Positions 24,550-37,662 are shown, numbered from the stretch's first letter. The stretch: 64,000 nt of DNA from Bradysia coprophila (GCF_014529535.1 NW_023503584.1:4608271-4672270), one strand, 5' to 3'. Numbers and translations: made by a program. Notes: generated by a model from the sequence alone, not told the origin.

Positions 24550-25880
24550 TAAGCGTTTGGACTTGGTTGGCAACCTTAAAACCTCACCTCTAAGGCAGTT
24601 ATAAGGAACCAGTGAGAGGAGCAGAGGAAAATATTCGGAATTGGTTGGCAGCGGAAAGTCACAGCTCTAAGGCAGTTGCAAAGGGCAACCGAAAAGAGCA
24701 ACATCCAAGTATTTGGACTTGGTTAAATACAAAAATAGCAGCTTTAAGGCAGTTACACAAAGTAACTGAAAACAGCAAAATCCAAATCTGGACTTCATTA
24801 ACAAAAAACAAAAAAAAGTGCAGTGGATACAAAAGTCCATTAGGCGACTTTCATTAAAACAATTCAGAAGGAATTGTTCCAGGCTATATAATAGGCCAAA
24901 TGGTGTTAATTGAAACACAAAAATAAGTCCATTAGGCGACTTTCATTAAAACAATTCAGAAGGAATTGTTCCAGGCTATAGGCCAAATGGTGTTAAGTGT
25001 AACACAAAAATAAGTCCATTAGGCGACTTTATCCGCGGATATCCCAAGTACTAATTTAGTATTTATATTAAAAAAAAAAAATGCAGAGTTGGCAGAACAC
25101 AAGCAACTCTATAGAAATTCTACGACTGCAGATCGGGAATTTCCGAAGTATGAGCCTGAAAATAACCGTGATTTTGGAAGGCAATTGATTGGCAAAGCAC
25201 TCAAAATAAGAGTGTGGGATATCCACCCAAAAGTATCATAGCAAAGAAATTGGTGAGATTTTTGGGTAGCAGACACGATATCTCAAAGAGGAAAATGGTC
25301 CTCAAAGTTAAAACGCAGTCCAACGGAACAGCTGTTTGTGAATGGAAGCCGTGGAAGGTGGAAGTTGCAGCTGTGCAAAGGATTAAACGTTGAGCTGGAC
25401 ACTCAGTTGTGAAAAGTGGAGCAGACAACGTGTTTGATAAACAGAAAATACATAAACTGGAGTAGTCCGATAGGTGACTACTAAAAGAAAGACTGGCGAT
25501 GCATTGGAGCGTATCGAATGTGGATTCGCAGTTCTTCAAATAATGATAAACCTACGTAGTGCGCAAGGTGACTACAAATGGAAAGACTGGCGGTGCATTG
25601 GAAAATAAGGAAATGTGGATTCGCAGTTTTTCAAACTAAACAAAACATAAGGCCATTAATGGTAAAAATGGCAGACATCCAGGCGATACCGGAACGGCAA
25701 ATGAGGATCGGTAGTCATGATGGACAATAGCGCAAGCTTAAACACATAAAAATAAAAATAAAAACTTAAAGCTGTTTGTGCATTGAAACCTAAAGGGGGT
25801 GGAGCTGACAGCTTAATGAATAAAAAATTTAAAAGTTGTTTGTGCATTAAAACCGTAATGGGGTAGAGCTGACAGCTTAG
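24550..25880 (+). repeat. Tandemly repeated leader of the LTR element
   Basis: Several local direct repeats follow one another. At 24550-24800, units carry TTGGACTTGGTT, CTAAGGCAGTT and CCGAAAAGAGCA-like words. At 24833-25032, just over two units of about 95 bp contain AAGTCCATTAGGCGACTTTC and CAGAAGGAATTGTTCC. At 25450-25640, two units contain AAAGACTGGCG and ATGTGGATTCGCAGTT. At 25763-25880, two units contain GTTTGTGCATT and GAGCTGACAGCTTA. None is coding. Repeated leaders can hold packaging signals, but that is only a guess here. Confidence 0.7.
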
Positions 25881-28800
25881 TGAAAAAATAAATTCAATTG
25901 AGAGTTGCAAACGGAATTTTTTGATCTTCACACGGAACTTAGAAAATGTGAAAAGTGCAACTTAATAAACAAAATGACTTAAATAGAAATTGATCTTGCA
26001 ATGAAATCCATAAGTGAGGAGGGAGCAGTCAATTAATAAAACAATTTGTGAAAGTGCATTTGGGCACTAAATTATATCAAAAAGTGATAAAAAATTTATT
26101 GTAGTAGCAATGTCATGGGAACCGAATCTTTTGAGTGATAACATGCTCCTCAGCAGATTGAAACCGAGCAGCAGTTTGGACGCAAATTGTTGAACGGGAA
26201 ATAGGTAATTTGGACGCAATTTACTTATCCTTAATCTGCACTATGAGTTGCATTGAATTCGAGAGATTCGATGAAAATGAGAATGTTACTTGCAATAAAT
26301 ATAATACTGGATTCATGAGGAATCAAGTACAAGGACGCATTGAATCAATATAAAAAAGAGGGTCTTCGGAACAAGATTGGTAACAGTTATAATTGATAAA
26401 GTTATTACGCATATGTGATGTGTGAGACGAGACCAGTGAGATATTGAAAGAATTCAGAAATATTAATAATCTGTGATGGAATAAATAGAAAAGTAAAACT
26501 ATTGTTGATAAGTAGCAATTAAGATTGCCTTACTAAAAACACACGTAAAGCATCATCAGTGCATCGTAATGAGTGAAAATTTCATCAGAAAGTGAATAAT
26601 ATAATCGAAAAACAAAAGTAAAATAATGAATTCAGCAAAGAAAATAAACGAAATGAGGTAATGGGACCGTACATAGAGTGGCGCCAGTTTGAGTTGGAGA
26701 TCAAAATTGTGGCGCGGTAACGAAGGTTCACCCTAAGCAGGAGTTTGGAACGTTCATCCAACAGAATCGTCATCATACCAAATACATCATTTGAAAAACG
26801 GTAAACCGCACAATGGTGCGGAAATTTGTAAGTTGTTTTGTTATTTAAAATATTTTAATAATTAATCAAAACGCTGAGACTTACGATTGATGAGGCAAAT
26901 GAATTTAATAGAAAACAAAAATTCGGCAATTGTATGTTCATATTCAATGATCACACATATTTTAAAAGAATTGATTAAAACTTAGAAATTTGTAAAGTTT
27001 TAATGTCCGGGAGACACTTACAGTTATCGATCAACCATAACTGAAAGGTATTTGTTGTTTGTGGAGCTTTCTTTCGTGAAAATAAACAAATATTGCAGAC
27101 GAGGTTCAGAATTGACTAATTAATCAATTGTGTTATTAATTCGTTAGAATAATGGTCGTCAAAAGACATATTTTAATTTTTTTTTTTTTTTGTGAAACAT
27201 ATTCTAATTTGAATGATTATTGTCAAGTATTTTAGTGACGTGAGTTGCGAAATTGAAGGGACCTCAACTGATTCCACATGAGTATAATGTCGAGTTATTG
27301 ATTTTGATTTTTAAAATTCATTGAGTATTATGTTCGTTTTTATGAAATCGGATAATTTATTTGAGATTGAAAAAATATTTCTTTTGTTGAAAAAGAAGGT
27401 TTTGAATCATAAACTAGAGTAATGATACATGATCTTTAATAATATTTTGTGCTATTCAAATAGAGGGTTCAATAATCATTTTTTGATAAAGGGATCAAAT
27501 AAATTTTTAAAAGTTATGTTTAACTTTATGTTTTCTGTTTTTCGGATGATGGTTTCGGATTAAGTTTAAAGTAAATAGTGAAATGAAATCGATATTGAGA
27601 TAATGATAATCGGTATTGTGTTTGAAATACAGTGTTGGATCAGGTGGGGAAGGTATAAAAGTATTAACGCCGTAAGTGCAGTCGAAATTCAAAATGGAAA
27701 GTACATAATACTTTTTAACGCAGCGTCATTTTAATACAAGGAAGCGTTGGAATGTAGTTTTCCGTTTACTTGGTTATTAAATCGTTCACTTGAAATTCAA
27801 ATTTTAGGCAAAATTTCAGCAGGAATTATTATCAGGCGTTTGTTAGATTCAGAATTTTGATGGAAATCTTTCAAATGTAATAATACCTTCTGTTAGTAAT
27901 TAGATAATAATATAGCACCCGTCATTGGTATTACTTCAGCAAATGTAGAAGGTATGTGAATTAAAATCAAGTTAAAAAGAAAATATAAATAAGATAGTCA
28001 ATTCTTGAATCTGTTTGTGCAATAAGCGGTTCAACCAGTTATTTGAATTAAAAATTTGTATTCAGATAAGTTGTCCGCACAGTAATATTATACTAACATT
28101 GTAAAAAAAAAAAAAAAAAAAGAATATGAACATAACGAAAAGCCAGGGTAGCCTAAATAATTTTGATATTAAAAAGGAATTGGTTCTTAAAATAAAGATG
28201 ATTAAAAACACTAGAAAATCATGACTAACAAAGAAAGAACAATTGGTTCTTAATTCTGCGTAAAACATAAAACAGTTGAAAAATTAAATCTTGAATATAT
28301 AATTTTGTCCGGGAGTATACCTTGCCTATAGCAAGTTTAAAGACAGAGCATATACCTATAGCACTTTTGAAATAATTAAATAAATTAAATGAAATAACGC
28401 AGAATAGAGTTTGTTGACAATTATTAAATCCTAAACTAGGAGGTGAAAACGTAGTGACAATAGAGAACGGTTTTGAAGTTTCTATGTAACAAATGAATGA
28501 CCATAAGGGATCATATTCAAAATATTGATTGAAAAATAAAATGTTAAAATGTTAAAATATTTCATAACGTACAGGAATTAGAATATTACATACAGACAAA
28601 AGTAGAATTAAAAGTATTTTATTTGCATTATTGAAATGTTAAAAAGAAAAAGAATTTGACGCCAAAGATTAAAGATAAAATATATTATTAGATATTTTAT
28701 GGGATGTGTTGCTGGTATCACAAGAGTTCAACTTGTAGATGTTGTTTTGCTTGTTCAGATCCAGTGAAACGTTTGTTCGGATAATTTTATGTGACCGAAT

Positions 28801-29640
28801 GAATGGAATAAATAAATTATTAGATAAAGTAATTTGTTTTCATTTAAATATAAAACGTATATGAAATTACAAACGGAAGTATTGAACTTTTAGTAAGTAA
28901 AAGCCATGTTTATATAATTATTGAATTGTAAAACTTATGGAATTATTGGAAATTATATACAGTAAAAAACATTGTGAAATTATCCATAGTAAAGAACAAT
29001 AAAGTATTTGAAAGAGCATTGTTAGATCACAATAATCTGTTTCTTGGGAAAATGAGATACTGGAATTAGATATTTCCGAAGCCAGTTGTTTGAAAAATTA
29101 AATTGATCAGAATAATTGATTCAATGTCAAAGATAATGAATAATTATTATCTAAATTTATAAACCAGTTGATAAGAATTGTGAGTGTTTAAAGAAAATAC
29201 GTTGATGAATATTGAGTCATTTACGTAACGATAATGTAATTTAGACATTATTGAAGATTATTGTGATATTTGAGAATATAATTTTGTGAAAAATAATTTA
29301 GTGTAAAGCGAACTAAACGATTCAAAGGGACTTAATTGATTTGGCATTAAAAGATCCTTTGAGATCTAATTTGATAATGTGACATATTTATTTTAAATAA
29401 TTAAACTAAAATTATTAAACTTACTTCGAAATTTAGAAAGCGTTTCACATTGAATCATTTAGGACGCAAAGTAAAAGATCAGTTTTAAAATTATTATATT
29501 TAAATATAACAATCTTTAATTGTATGAATTTGATTGATTGTAACATGAATTTAAACATTTTTAGTATTGAACTTCCATTCAATGTATGTTGAAGCTTATA
29601 TATTTTTGTATTGAACTTAATAGTTCAATGTCCGGGAGTA
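25881..29640 (+). other. AT-rich non-coding interior of the LTR element
   Basis: I see nothing that codes. The motif GTCCGGGAG occurs three times, near 27006, 28308 and 29629. The last copy lies against the 3' LTR, where a polypurine tract is expected. Confidence 0.6.
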
Positions 29641-30446
29641 TGTTAATGCTTCTATATGATCATCATATAGATCCATTACCAATGTCGCGGGCATGCGAGG
29701 GATTATATGTAATAGTATAGTATGTATCGTCAAACAATGCATATGAAGACTAATTATTGTGTTATACTGCATAAACATTGTGTGACAGGTTGTATACTAT
29801 TATGTATATGCAAAGATTAAGTAGAACTAAGGAGTTCTACGGCTGGGAGTATGTTAGTGCTTGCATTGAATAAGTCTATGCAAGCATTGGTATATTACGG
29901 ACATATGAAATCGTATACGCAGCAACGGAATACTCGATTATATAGTGCACTCAATGATGCGCAAGTATAGTGCGCATGTATCACAATGCTATGCAAATAA
30001 TATGCAATATGCTATTGATGCGCAAGTATATAGCAGTGATATACAACTAATATGCAGCGTGCTGTATGATATTTGTTTTATTGCTGTGTATCATAGTAAT
30101 TAAGAATGGACATAATTGTTATAGTATGATTCATCTTGATGCACATGCAGGATGCGCATGTCAATCATTCTAGAAGTTAATGACTTACGTAGGATTAAGA
30201 TGAACCATTAAAGGTAATGTACTAATGAATCAATTACGTAGGTTGATTCATTAACATCTCTTTATTTACATTAAGTTCTTTGTTATATTTTAGTATAAAT
30301 ACTGTAAAGTTTGATTGAATAAAGTCAGTTATTAACATCAACTCAACGAGCTTGTTTCTATTACATTTCTCCGAGCTCAGGAGAATTACTTCTACTCTAA
30401 GACTGTACCAATGTGTAAGAATGCGGTTTTAGCAGAAGGCTGAACA
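29641..30446 (+). repeat. 3' long terminal repeat
   Basis: Same length and termini as the 5' LTR, with one visible base difference. It is followed by the second ATGAC target duplication at 30447-30451. Confidence 0.92.
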
Positions 30447-30885
30447 ATGACCAATGAAAAAAAGCAAAATTATAACACACATACGAGAGATCAAAAATAG
30501 AAAGCACCGATAGAAAATAATAATTTACCGATTAAAAATACCGAAATACCGATAAAATATAATAAATTATCGATAAATAATAATGAACTACGGATAGAAA
30601 ATAATGAACTACCGATAGAAAATAATGAACTACCGATAAATAATAATGAATGATCGATAGAAAATAATAAATTACCGATAAAAAATTAAAAATGATCGAT
30701 AAAATGAACAATCTATCGGTATTTCAGCACTTTTAATCGGTAAAAATTTATCGGTAGTTTGGAATATTTTTATCGGTACTCGGGAATTTCGCTATCGGTA
30801 CTTTATTATTTTTTATCGGTACCGTGTTTATCGGTCATTTATTATTTTTTATCGGTAGTTTTGAATTAATTTATCGGTCGAATAT

Positions 30886-33800
30886 AATATCCCGTATTGG
30901 AATACCCGAGCAGACGAGTCTTCCCAACCAAAATGGACGGTTTACATTAGGCAATTTGGCGAGTTGTAGCCCGAACGAAGTTACCGTCCACAACATATAC
31001 GTGAATAACTATTTCTTCGTCGTTGGAAACAGGGTGGAGCTCTGAAAATTTGCTAACTGTTTGGCGTTGTCCTCGAACCTCGCTCAATTATTCTGAATCA
31101 TACTGAATAGGACTGTGCAAAATAAGTGTTCGTATTAATTGAAAGGGCTCAGCGCTCGGTTACATTTTAGGAAAAACAACATGGGATTTCTGACCTATCA
31201 CATTCTGATTATTGTAAAAATCAATAAAGAACCGAAGATTAGTGAAACTGGCTCAACTGAATTGGCAATCGAATTAGACTGCAAATAAAATATTTACGAG
31301 AAATTAGGTACAAAAGGTCGGTTTGGCGATATAGATTATGGAGTTTGTTCAGCATTTATAGATCAAAACGTATAAATAACGAGTGTCTGTTAGTTCTTTT
31401 GTTAATTTCAACAGATTTACACAAAAATTTTACTTCATTAAATAGAGTCATAACCGTCATAATATGCTACACAGAAACACATTAGTCCGAGCATGTCTCT
31501 TCTCGCTTATATCTTTTGATTTTGAAGTCAATCGTCGATGACATATTATAGCCGTCTGTTGATTTTTCTATTGCTAAATAGACTCATTCAAGATTTAACA
31601 TTGAGAAAAAACTACACTTCAAGTCGGTGTAAAAAAACACCTTTAAAAAATTCATCTCTCATATTTGCTTGGTGTTTTGTTGTTGTCACTTCACATTTTG
31701 ATAAATCAATAAAATTGATTTTTCAAGGTTGTCTTGGAAGAAATTTTACGGACGAACTGTGACGCTTAATGAACAATTTAGCTGATTTTATGACTTTAAT
31801 TGCACAAATAATTAACGTTTTATCAAAAGTGCGATTAAAATTTATCGATTATTTCACAGACATTTCATAGACTAGGCAAAGTATCGAGCGAAACACTTAT
31901 AAAAAAGCAGTCAATTCTTACCGAATTTTTACTTTTATTACTGGAATCCATTGCGTTGCCGTATTTGATTTTGATTATTCACGTTTTCGAATATTATTAC
32001 GCACTTATCCTTATAACAATCGAGTAAACAATCATTTAATTCTTAAATCGAAATTAATTTAATCCATTCTTTTTTGACTAGAGAAACTGAAAATCTTGCG
32101 AATTTTATGTTATTGGAAGAGAGACAATTATTAATTGACAGAAAGCCAGTGTTGCCATAAATTCAGTTGAAGTGTTGTTATACAACAACAAAAACTATGA
32201 ACATTTTTGTATCACAGACGAAACACACTACAGTGCAATAGGGAATGTGCACACAGAAATTAAACATAATTCTACGCGACTCTCCTTGCCTTATAGATGA
32301 ATATTTGAAGCGAAGGTTTGTTATAATTTATTTAATTTAAATAAGTTTACATGTAAATATTCTAAAAAATTTTAAGTTGTTTTGAAATCCTTTGCGCTAA
32401 GCCATCATCACTGAAAGGTAAGGTGGGTGGAGGGAAATGAAATTGGTGTTTTTTTAATGGGTTGTTTACACTTTCCCTATATGAGGGAAGTGTATGATCC
32501 AAACAATGATTTTTGCTGGAAAAATTTGCTGTTATAACGGAAGTTTAAAACCAAAAATAACACTTTTTGATAAATATGTTGTGGGGGATGTTCTGGGAAC
32601 GTGGAGAAAACTTAGAGAGGGGAAAACTTTGTTCGAAAATTGTTGAGCTATGACTGTTGGGAGGTGAAAAATGTAAGACAATGGAACGTCGCTTTAGAAA
32701 ATCGTAAAACGACGATCTGAGAATGATGGGAGGTTTGAAAAGATTGTGATGATCTTCGGTTGGTTGGTTTTGTTTTTCGCTTATGAAAAGTACACTTTTT
32801 GTGTGTCATTCTAGTATCGAAATGAGTATTTTTCAACCCTCGTTCTTGTAGATGAAGAGTTCTCAACTCAGTAAAACTTTCGTTGCTTTTCTAGACACAT
32901 AGTGGGGCCTCGATTGATAATATACACGCATTTTACTTCGGCAATAGACTAAATTTTGACAGTTTTCACACGTGACAATCGTTTTTAGCTCAAAATTTTT
33001 TACAACACAGCTTAGTCCATTATATTTATATTGGCGATCTAGTGCGATAAACGCTTCAATTCGTCACTAATTACATGGTTTCTAGCATTAACATAGAAAA
33101 TATTCGGAGGCTGATGAAGTCACAGTAAGCTCTATGTTTCTTTTGTAAAGATAGATGACTTTGTTATCGTTCAACGCACTTCGTTGTGCGTTGTTTCGTT
33201 GTATCAAAAACATACAATACAAACAATCTATTGAGCAGTAGGCTACTGCCAGTAGCTCTTATCATTAAAGCCTCCAACTTTGACACTTGTGAATTCAGTG
33301 TCAATGCTATGAACGGTGCTATGCTTATGACGAAAACGACTATTTGTTATCTGTAACAGTAACACAGACGGAAAATCTTTCTTTTTTAATTAGGCCTGGA
33401 TCTTTGAAAGTTTTTTATTCCTAAGTCTAGAATTCTTCTTCACCTCTGGTATAAATAGGTTTTTGTTGTAGTCCAATTTTACGATAATGAAATGAAAACG
33501 AATGGACGACTATAACTTTAATTGCTTCGGTGAGAGCATAATCTATTTTCCCATTTTATTTATACCAATTTATATTTATCGATTACACTCACATTTCGCT
33601 TGTAGTCGACATGATTGTCTCACAAAATGCGTGCATATTATATATGACTTTGATGGTCATGTGAATGATTATTGGAGGGCAACTCACCACCTCTTGATGA
33701 TCGCATTCTGACCGTTTAGAATTTGAGACTTCTTAGTGGGACGTGATGAATAAACAGACATCTTCCAATAATTAAAATATTAAAGTTAAAAAAATCAAAT

Positions 33801-33974
33801 CCCCGAATCTAATATTCAATTGAGACTTTATTCCAAACCAGTGGAAAATTGTCTTATCTTACACGACTGGAATATGTTATCCTTATTGATGTGATGTAAG
33901 GAAAAACTTTTTGCAAAATATTTGATGAAAAATGGGAATGTCTTTGATATGATTCAGGATGATGGAGTGTCGAT
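30886..33974. other. Long gene-free stretch
   Basis: No recognisable gene. From 30890 to 31045 an open plus-strand stretch with NGRFTLGNLASCSPNE and NIYVNNYFFVVGNRVEL has coding-like composition, but I do not recognise it; its apparent start lies in the foldback arm. The remainder is AT-rich with only short chance frames. Confidence 0.35.
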
Positions 33975-34467
33975 TTATGCACAGTCCTTATCGTAATAGG
34001 TTATACGTGGTCCAAGCTGTTGTTGGTGTGCCAGCTGTTGTTGCTGTGCGAGCTCTTGTTGCTGTTCCTCTGCAGTTTTCTTCGAAATGAAATGTTCGTA
34101 GCTTGGACAGTTCTCGACGTGAGCCTAGTATTGCAAACAATCAAACGAAAAATGTGATAAGATCTAGTCCGTCAAGTGTAATGCATATTCGTTGCTTCAC
34201 TTACAGTTATTTCTTCAGCACGAAATTTATGCATTAAGTCGTATGGGCATGTCACTACTTCTGATTTGAAAAAGTAAATTTGAATTTGAATTTGGTGAAA
34301 ATTGTACAAAAAAAGTAATGTTGAAAAAACCACTTCTTATTCTTACCCAAAAATGGATACTGTTTGGCACATTTCGAAAGATGAATTTGGAAGCGACTCT
34401 TCAGTACAACGTGACACTTATTATAGGGACACACGACGGTGTTTTCGTAGCCGGGCTTTTTGTTCAT
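33975..34467 (-). CDS. GTSF1-like protein with two CHHC zinc fingers
   Basis: Three exons, 34347-34467, 34205-34260 and 33975-34124, give 109 codons in frame. Finger 1 is CPYNKCH-x9-H-x3-C (CPYNKCHVVLKSRFQIHLSKC region) and finger 2 is CPYDLMH-x9-H-x3-C. Two such C-x5-H-x9-H-x3-C units in tandem near the N terminus define the GTSF1/U11-48K group. The small size and tandem pair favour GTSF1 (Asterix in Drosophila), which joins Piwi complexes in piRNA-guided silencing. Flies carry several GTSF1 paralogues, so orthology to asterix itself is not claimed. The C-terminal tail is Gln-rich (EEQQQELAQQQQLAHQQQ). ATG 34467 is the first in frame; an upstream exon cannot be ruled out. Confidence 0.8.
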
Positions 34468-35921
34468 CTTGTGTAACTTACAACAAAAATAACTCTGAAA
34501 AATTTACTTAACTTTCCGATTTTGTTAGCGATCCAAAGAAAGCACGTCTGACTGAGAAATTTGTTTCGCTTTGTGTTGAACGTCGTAGAAAGACAGACAT
34601 AACGGTCTTTTGTTAAACAATATAGGTATAGCTATTTTCAAAACAGGTGACGAAATCTCTATTTCGTTTCGTCTTACGTATAACATTTATGAATTTCTCA
34701 TGAATACGTTTCATGTCAGAACCTTGTTATAGATGGTAAAGATGCTGGGCTCAATTCGGAATAATTTCCCAATCTTTTTTTGAATTTTTGCGAATTCTCA
34801 CAAAATTTCGACGAAATAATGTCCGTGGCCCATTTATGTCCTAATCACGATAAGTACAGAAACTAGCAACAGTATATGATTGGCTTTCATTTAACCGAAC
34901 GCAGACGAGGTAATAGGCAATTTCTCCCCTCCGCTGAAACTTCGGAAGGCTTTGTTGTGAAAAAGGTTGAGGGAAAATAGTTGAACAAATAACTAATGTT
35001 CAGATGAAAAATACGACATCAAGTGCAAAGTTTACAGACAGATTGAAGTAGGAGGCCGAGTACCGTAAATTGCTAGGATTGGAATTTTCGCCTGGAGTTA
35101 CCACAAACCTTGAGAGTGACACGGGATGTTCTTCCCTAATTTACAACTTTGTAATTTCTATCTTCATCTACTTCTCTAAATGAGAGAAAATAAGCATTTT
35201 CCTTCCTCAATCGTAGAATAGTTATTTTTGACACCCGAGTGGTAAATGCTTTTTTAGGCTCTAGATGTTATCATATGAGGCCGCATGCACATCGTGTGCT
35301 AAAAAACATGTATCACCGAGGTGCATACAACCTGCGTTTCGTCACGGAGTCGAGTTGAGAAAAAAACTTTTTTCACCCCAAACGCGAAAAAACACGAATT
35401 TTCTCACCCCTTACATTAAAAACGTTTTCTTTTAATTTCACCATGTCCAAGACCGGCCAAACAAATGGAACCGAAATCTATTCAGCGAATAACCCCGCGC
35501 AGAAATTATTGCCAGAATTTCCTTTTCTCTGACGTACAATTTCTTAAAATAGACAACAACATTGTACCAATCGCATATGAACAGTGTGGTAAAGCAATTC
35601 GTTTTCTTACTCCTCTTACAGGCTTTCTAAATCTAAAAATTCACTTCCTGCATGATCGTTAATTCGCATCCATCTATGAAAGTATACACCGTAGAGGAAA
35701 TACCATCCGTGATGTGAAATAAAATTTTATTTTTGTTTAATAAGAAAAAGAATACGAAGAGTTACAGTCACTGCTGTGTAGCGGTACATAATATATATAA
35801 AATAATAATGACGCCGGTTACACTACACATTGGCTGTGATGACAATATACACTAAAAGTAATGAGCGATGTTGTCGCAACACATTGCCAAACGATCGTCT
35901 TTAAACGCCGCACGATTGTTG
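34468..35921. other. Gene-poor stretch with a possible decayed zinc-finger segment
   Basis: The plus frame at 35465-35662 contains YEQCGKAIRF and GFLNLKIHFLHDR, followed after a stop by IYESIHRRGNTIRDVK. That pattern recalls a decayed pair of C2H2 fingers, but the metal ligands are incomplete. Positions 35700-35921 are the likely 3' UTR of ebi, which lies on the minus strand. Confidence 0.3.
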
Positions 35922-37662
35922 TTATAATTTTCTCAAATCCAAAACGAAAACACTTCCATCTGAAGCACTAGCACCAACTTTGCTGCCGCGTGAATTCCAG
36001 CAAACTTCGAATATTCCTCCAGTTCCTTTGTAGCTGTGCACCAGCTGCCCACTTTGGGTGCTCCAAATGTGCACACATTTGTCAAAGCTACCCGATGCCA
36101 AGTATTTGCCATCTGGACTAAAGGCAACCGAATATACCGGTTCGGTATGCTTGGTTAGCGTGTGTATGCAGGCGCCACGTTCTACATCCCACAGTCGTAC
36201 TGTCGAATCGAATGACGCACTAGCCAGAATCAGATTCATATTGGGATTGGATGTGCCTGGTCCCGTTGGTGACCATTTGATTGTGTAAATTTCCTTTGAA
36301 TGAGCCTGCAGATCGTGTACGCATGTCTCCTGTTTCATTGACCAAATCTTTAATGTCATGTCGTCGGAACACGAAGCTAACAGCTGGCCTTGGGGATCCC
36401 ATTTAATGGCATTCACTTCATTCTGGGGAATGTAAAATAGAGGAAAAGTTAGATATGAAGTGCGTCTAATTGAAACTGCGTGTACGTACCGTGTGTCCCT
36501 GGAAAGACTTGATTGGCTTGTCGACGCTAAGCTTACACACGTGAATGCGTTGATCTGTACTGCAACTGGCAAACGAAGTGTTTGTTTGCCAATCGACATC
36601 CAATGCTGGAGCCGAATGGAAAGAGAATTGTTGTGTGCATTGTCCAGTAGCTGCATCCCAAATGATTGTGGTCCTATCAACCTAAAATCAACGACGTCAA
36701 TTAATATCAGTCTTATCAGTTAAACTACTCTCACTGCGAACGTACCCCAGCTGACAAAATATAATTCCCGCGTTTGTTCCACTTTAGCGCAAAAATCGGT
36801 CCTTTATGCTGCCCCAATGTGCTGGCTAGCCGTCCATCAGTAGTCCAAATACGGGCGTATCCGTCATAACTTCCAGTAGCTAGTAGATTACCGTCACACT
36901 AGCAACACAAATTTGAATTAAACTTTCGGGTCTCCATCTGAAAACCCAATAAAAACTTACGTTCCAATCCAACGATGTGACGTCTTTGTTGCTAGGCACC
37001 TCTGTACCGCCTTTTTGAATGCAATGCCGCAAAACCAATTGATTCGGGCTCGTTGAATTGTCGGACATATCCCAAATTCTGGCTGTACTATCACCGGAAC
37101 CACTAGCCAAGAGATCGGTACTGGGATTCCATGCACAAATGAACACTTCACTTTCATGTCCACGCAAAACAGTGGCTTTTGATGGCGGTATTTCAATGCT
37201 CTGATCAACGTCCATGTTTTCTGTGCTGGCTGGTGCCGCTGCAACCGGTTCTCCTCCATTTGTGTCGGCAACTGGTTCCGTTTTGATGGTGTCTTGTTTG
37301 ATTTCGGTTGGTTTAATTGGAACTTTTTGGAATTTCACTTCCGGCATGACCGCATCAATTAAACTCAGTCCTTCGGTTAGACGAGTGATTGTGCCATCTT
37401 CCGCAATCGATATTTCGGCTTCAGTGTATTGCAGTCCCTTTTGTAGCATTAACAACAATGCTGCTGGTGGTACCAAAGCTCCATTTATGTTGCTCTGCGA
37501 TATGTGGGACTCGATGCCGAACGTATAGGCCGAATGGTTAAAACCTAGGGATGCGGACATGTTGTCGATTTAGTGGAATTACGGATTAAAACATAAACAC
37601 ATACCAGATTCTTGCAGATAACGGTAAACAAGGAAATTGACTTCATCGCTGGAAAAACTCAT
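35922..37662 (-). CDS. ebi: Ebi / TBL1-TBLR1, LisH and WD40 corepressor subunit
   Basis: Ebi is a core part of the SMRTER (NCoR/SMRT)-HDAC3 complex and links transcription factors to ubiquitin-dependent exchange of corepressors. Five exons: 37605-37662, 36961-37544, 36746-36898, 36490-36681, 35922-36422, or 495 residues, near the 514 of human TBL1XR1. The first exon gives [20 protein letters not shown], the start of the LisH dimerisation domain. It continues with [19 protein letters not shown], and then the F-box-like segment [10 protein letters not shown] low-complexity linker (90-145) precedes eight WD repeats, with conserved blocks [29 protein letters not shown] and [12 protein letters not shown]. 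It ends with VLDLRKL. The short linker resembles vertebrate forms more than the long Drosophila one. Confidence 0.95.

Larger units (their letters stand above)
23590..30446 (+). mobile_element. Young non-autonomous LTR retrotransposon (LARD type)
   Basis: Two 806-bp direct repeats (23590-24395 and 29641-30446) begin TGTTAATG and end GGCTGAACA. By eye they differ at one base, A/G at about 23913 versus 29964. A 5-bp target duplication ATGAC flanks the whole. A likely primer-binding site follows the 5' LTR. The 5245-bp interior has no open frame above about 112 codons on either strand, and I see no gag, protease, reverse transcriptase or integrase motif, so it must use proteins from another element. 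The 5-bp duplication and the GGGAGTATGTTA junction at the 3' LTR suggest a BEL/Pao-type partner; that family call is inference. Its insertion split a foldback element. Confidence 0.92.
23389..30885. mobile_element. Foldback-type element with CCGATA-repeat arms, split by an LTR element
   Basis: The left end (23389-23436) contains CGACCGATAAATTAATTC, then AAAACTACCGATAAAAAAT. Its reverse complement closes the right end at 30826-30883. After removal of the LTR element, the host element is about 640 bp. Its right part, 30505-30880, is built of many 18-22 bp units of the form ACCGATARAAAATAATRAA on the left side and the inverse TTATTTTTTATCGGTA on the right. Long inverted arms made of short tandem units are the hallmark of foldback elements. 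It is non-coding. Confidence 0.65.

Noticed and set aside
24612-25931. Short frames of 80-112 codons in the LTR element interior
   Set aside because: They run across direct repeats on both strands and show no Gag, protease, polymerase or integrase motifs.
30505-30885. Possible CRISPR-like array because of regularly spaced CCGATA units
   Set aside because: The units are not separated by unique spacers, they invert halfway, and the genome is clearly eukaryotic.
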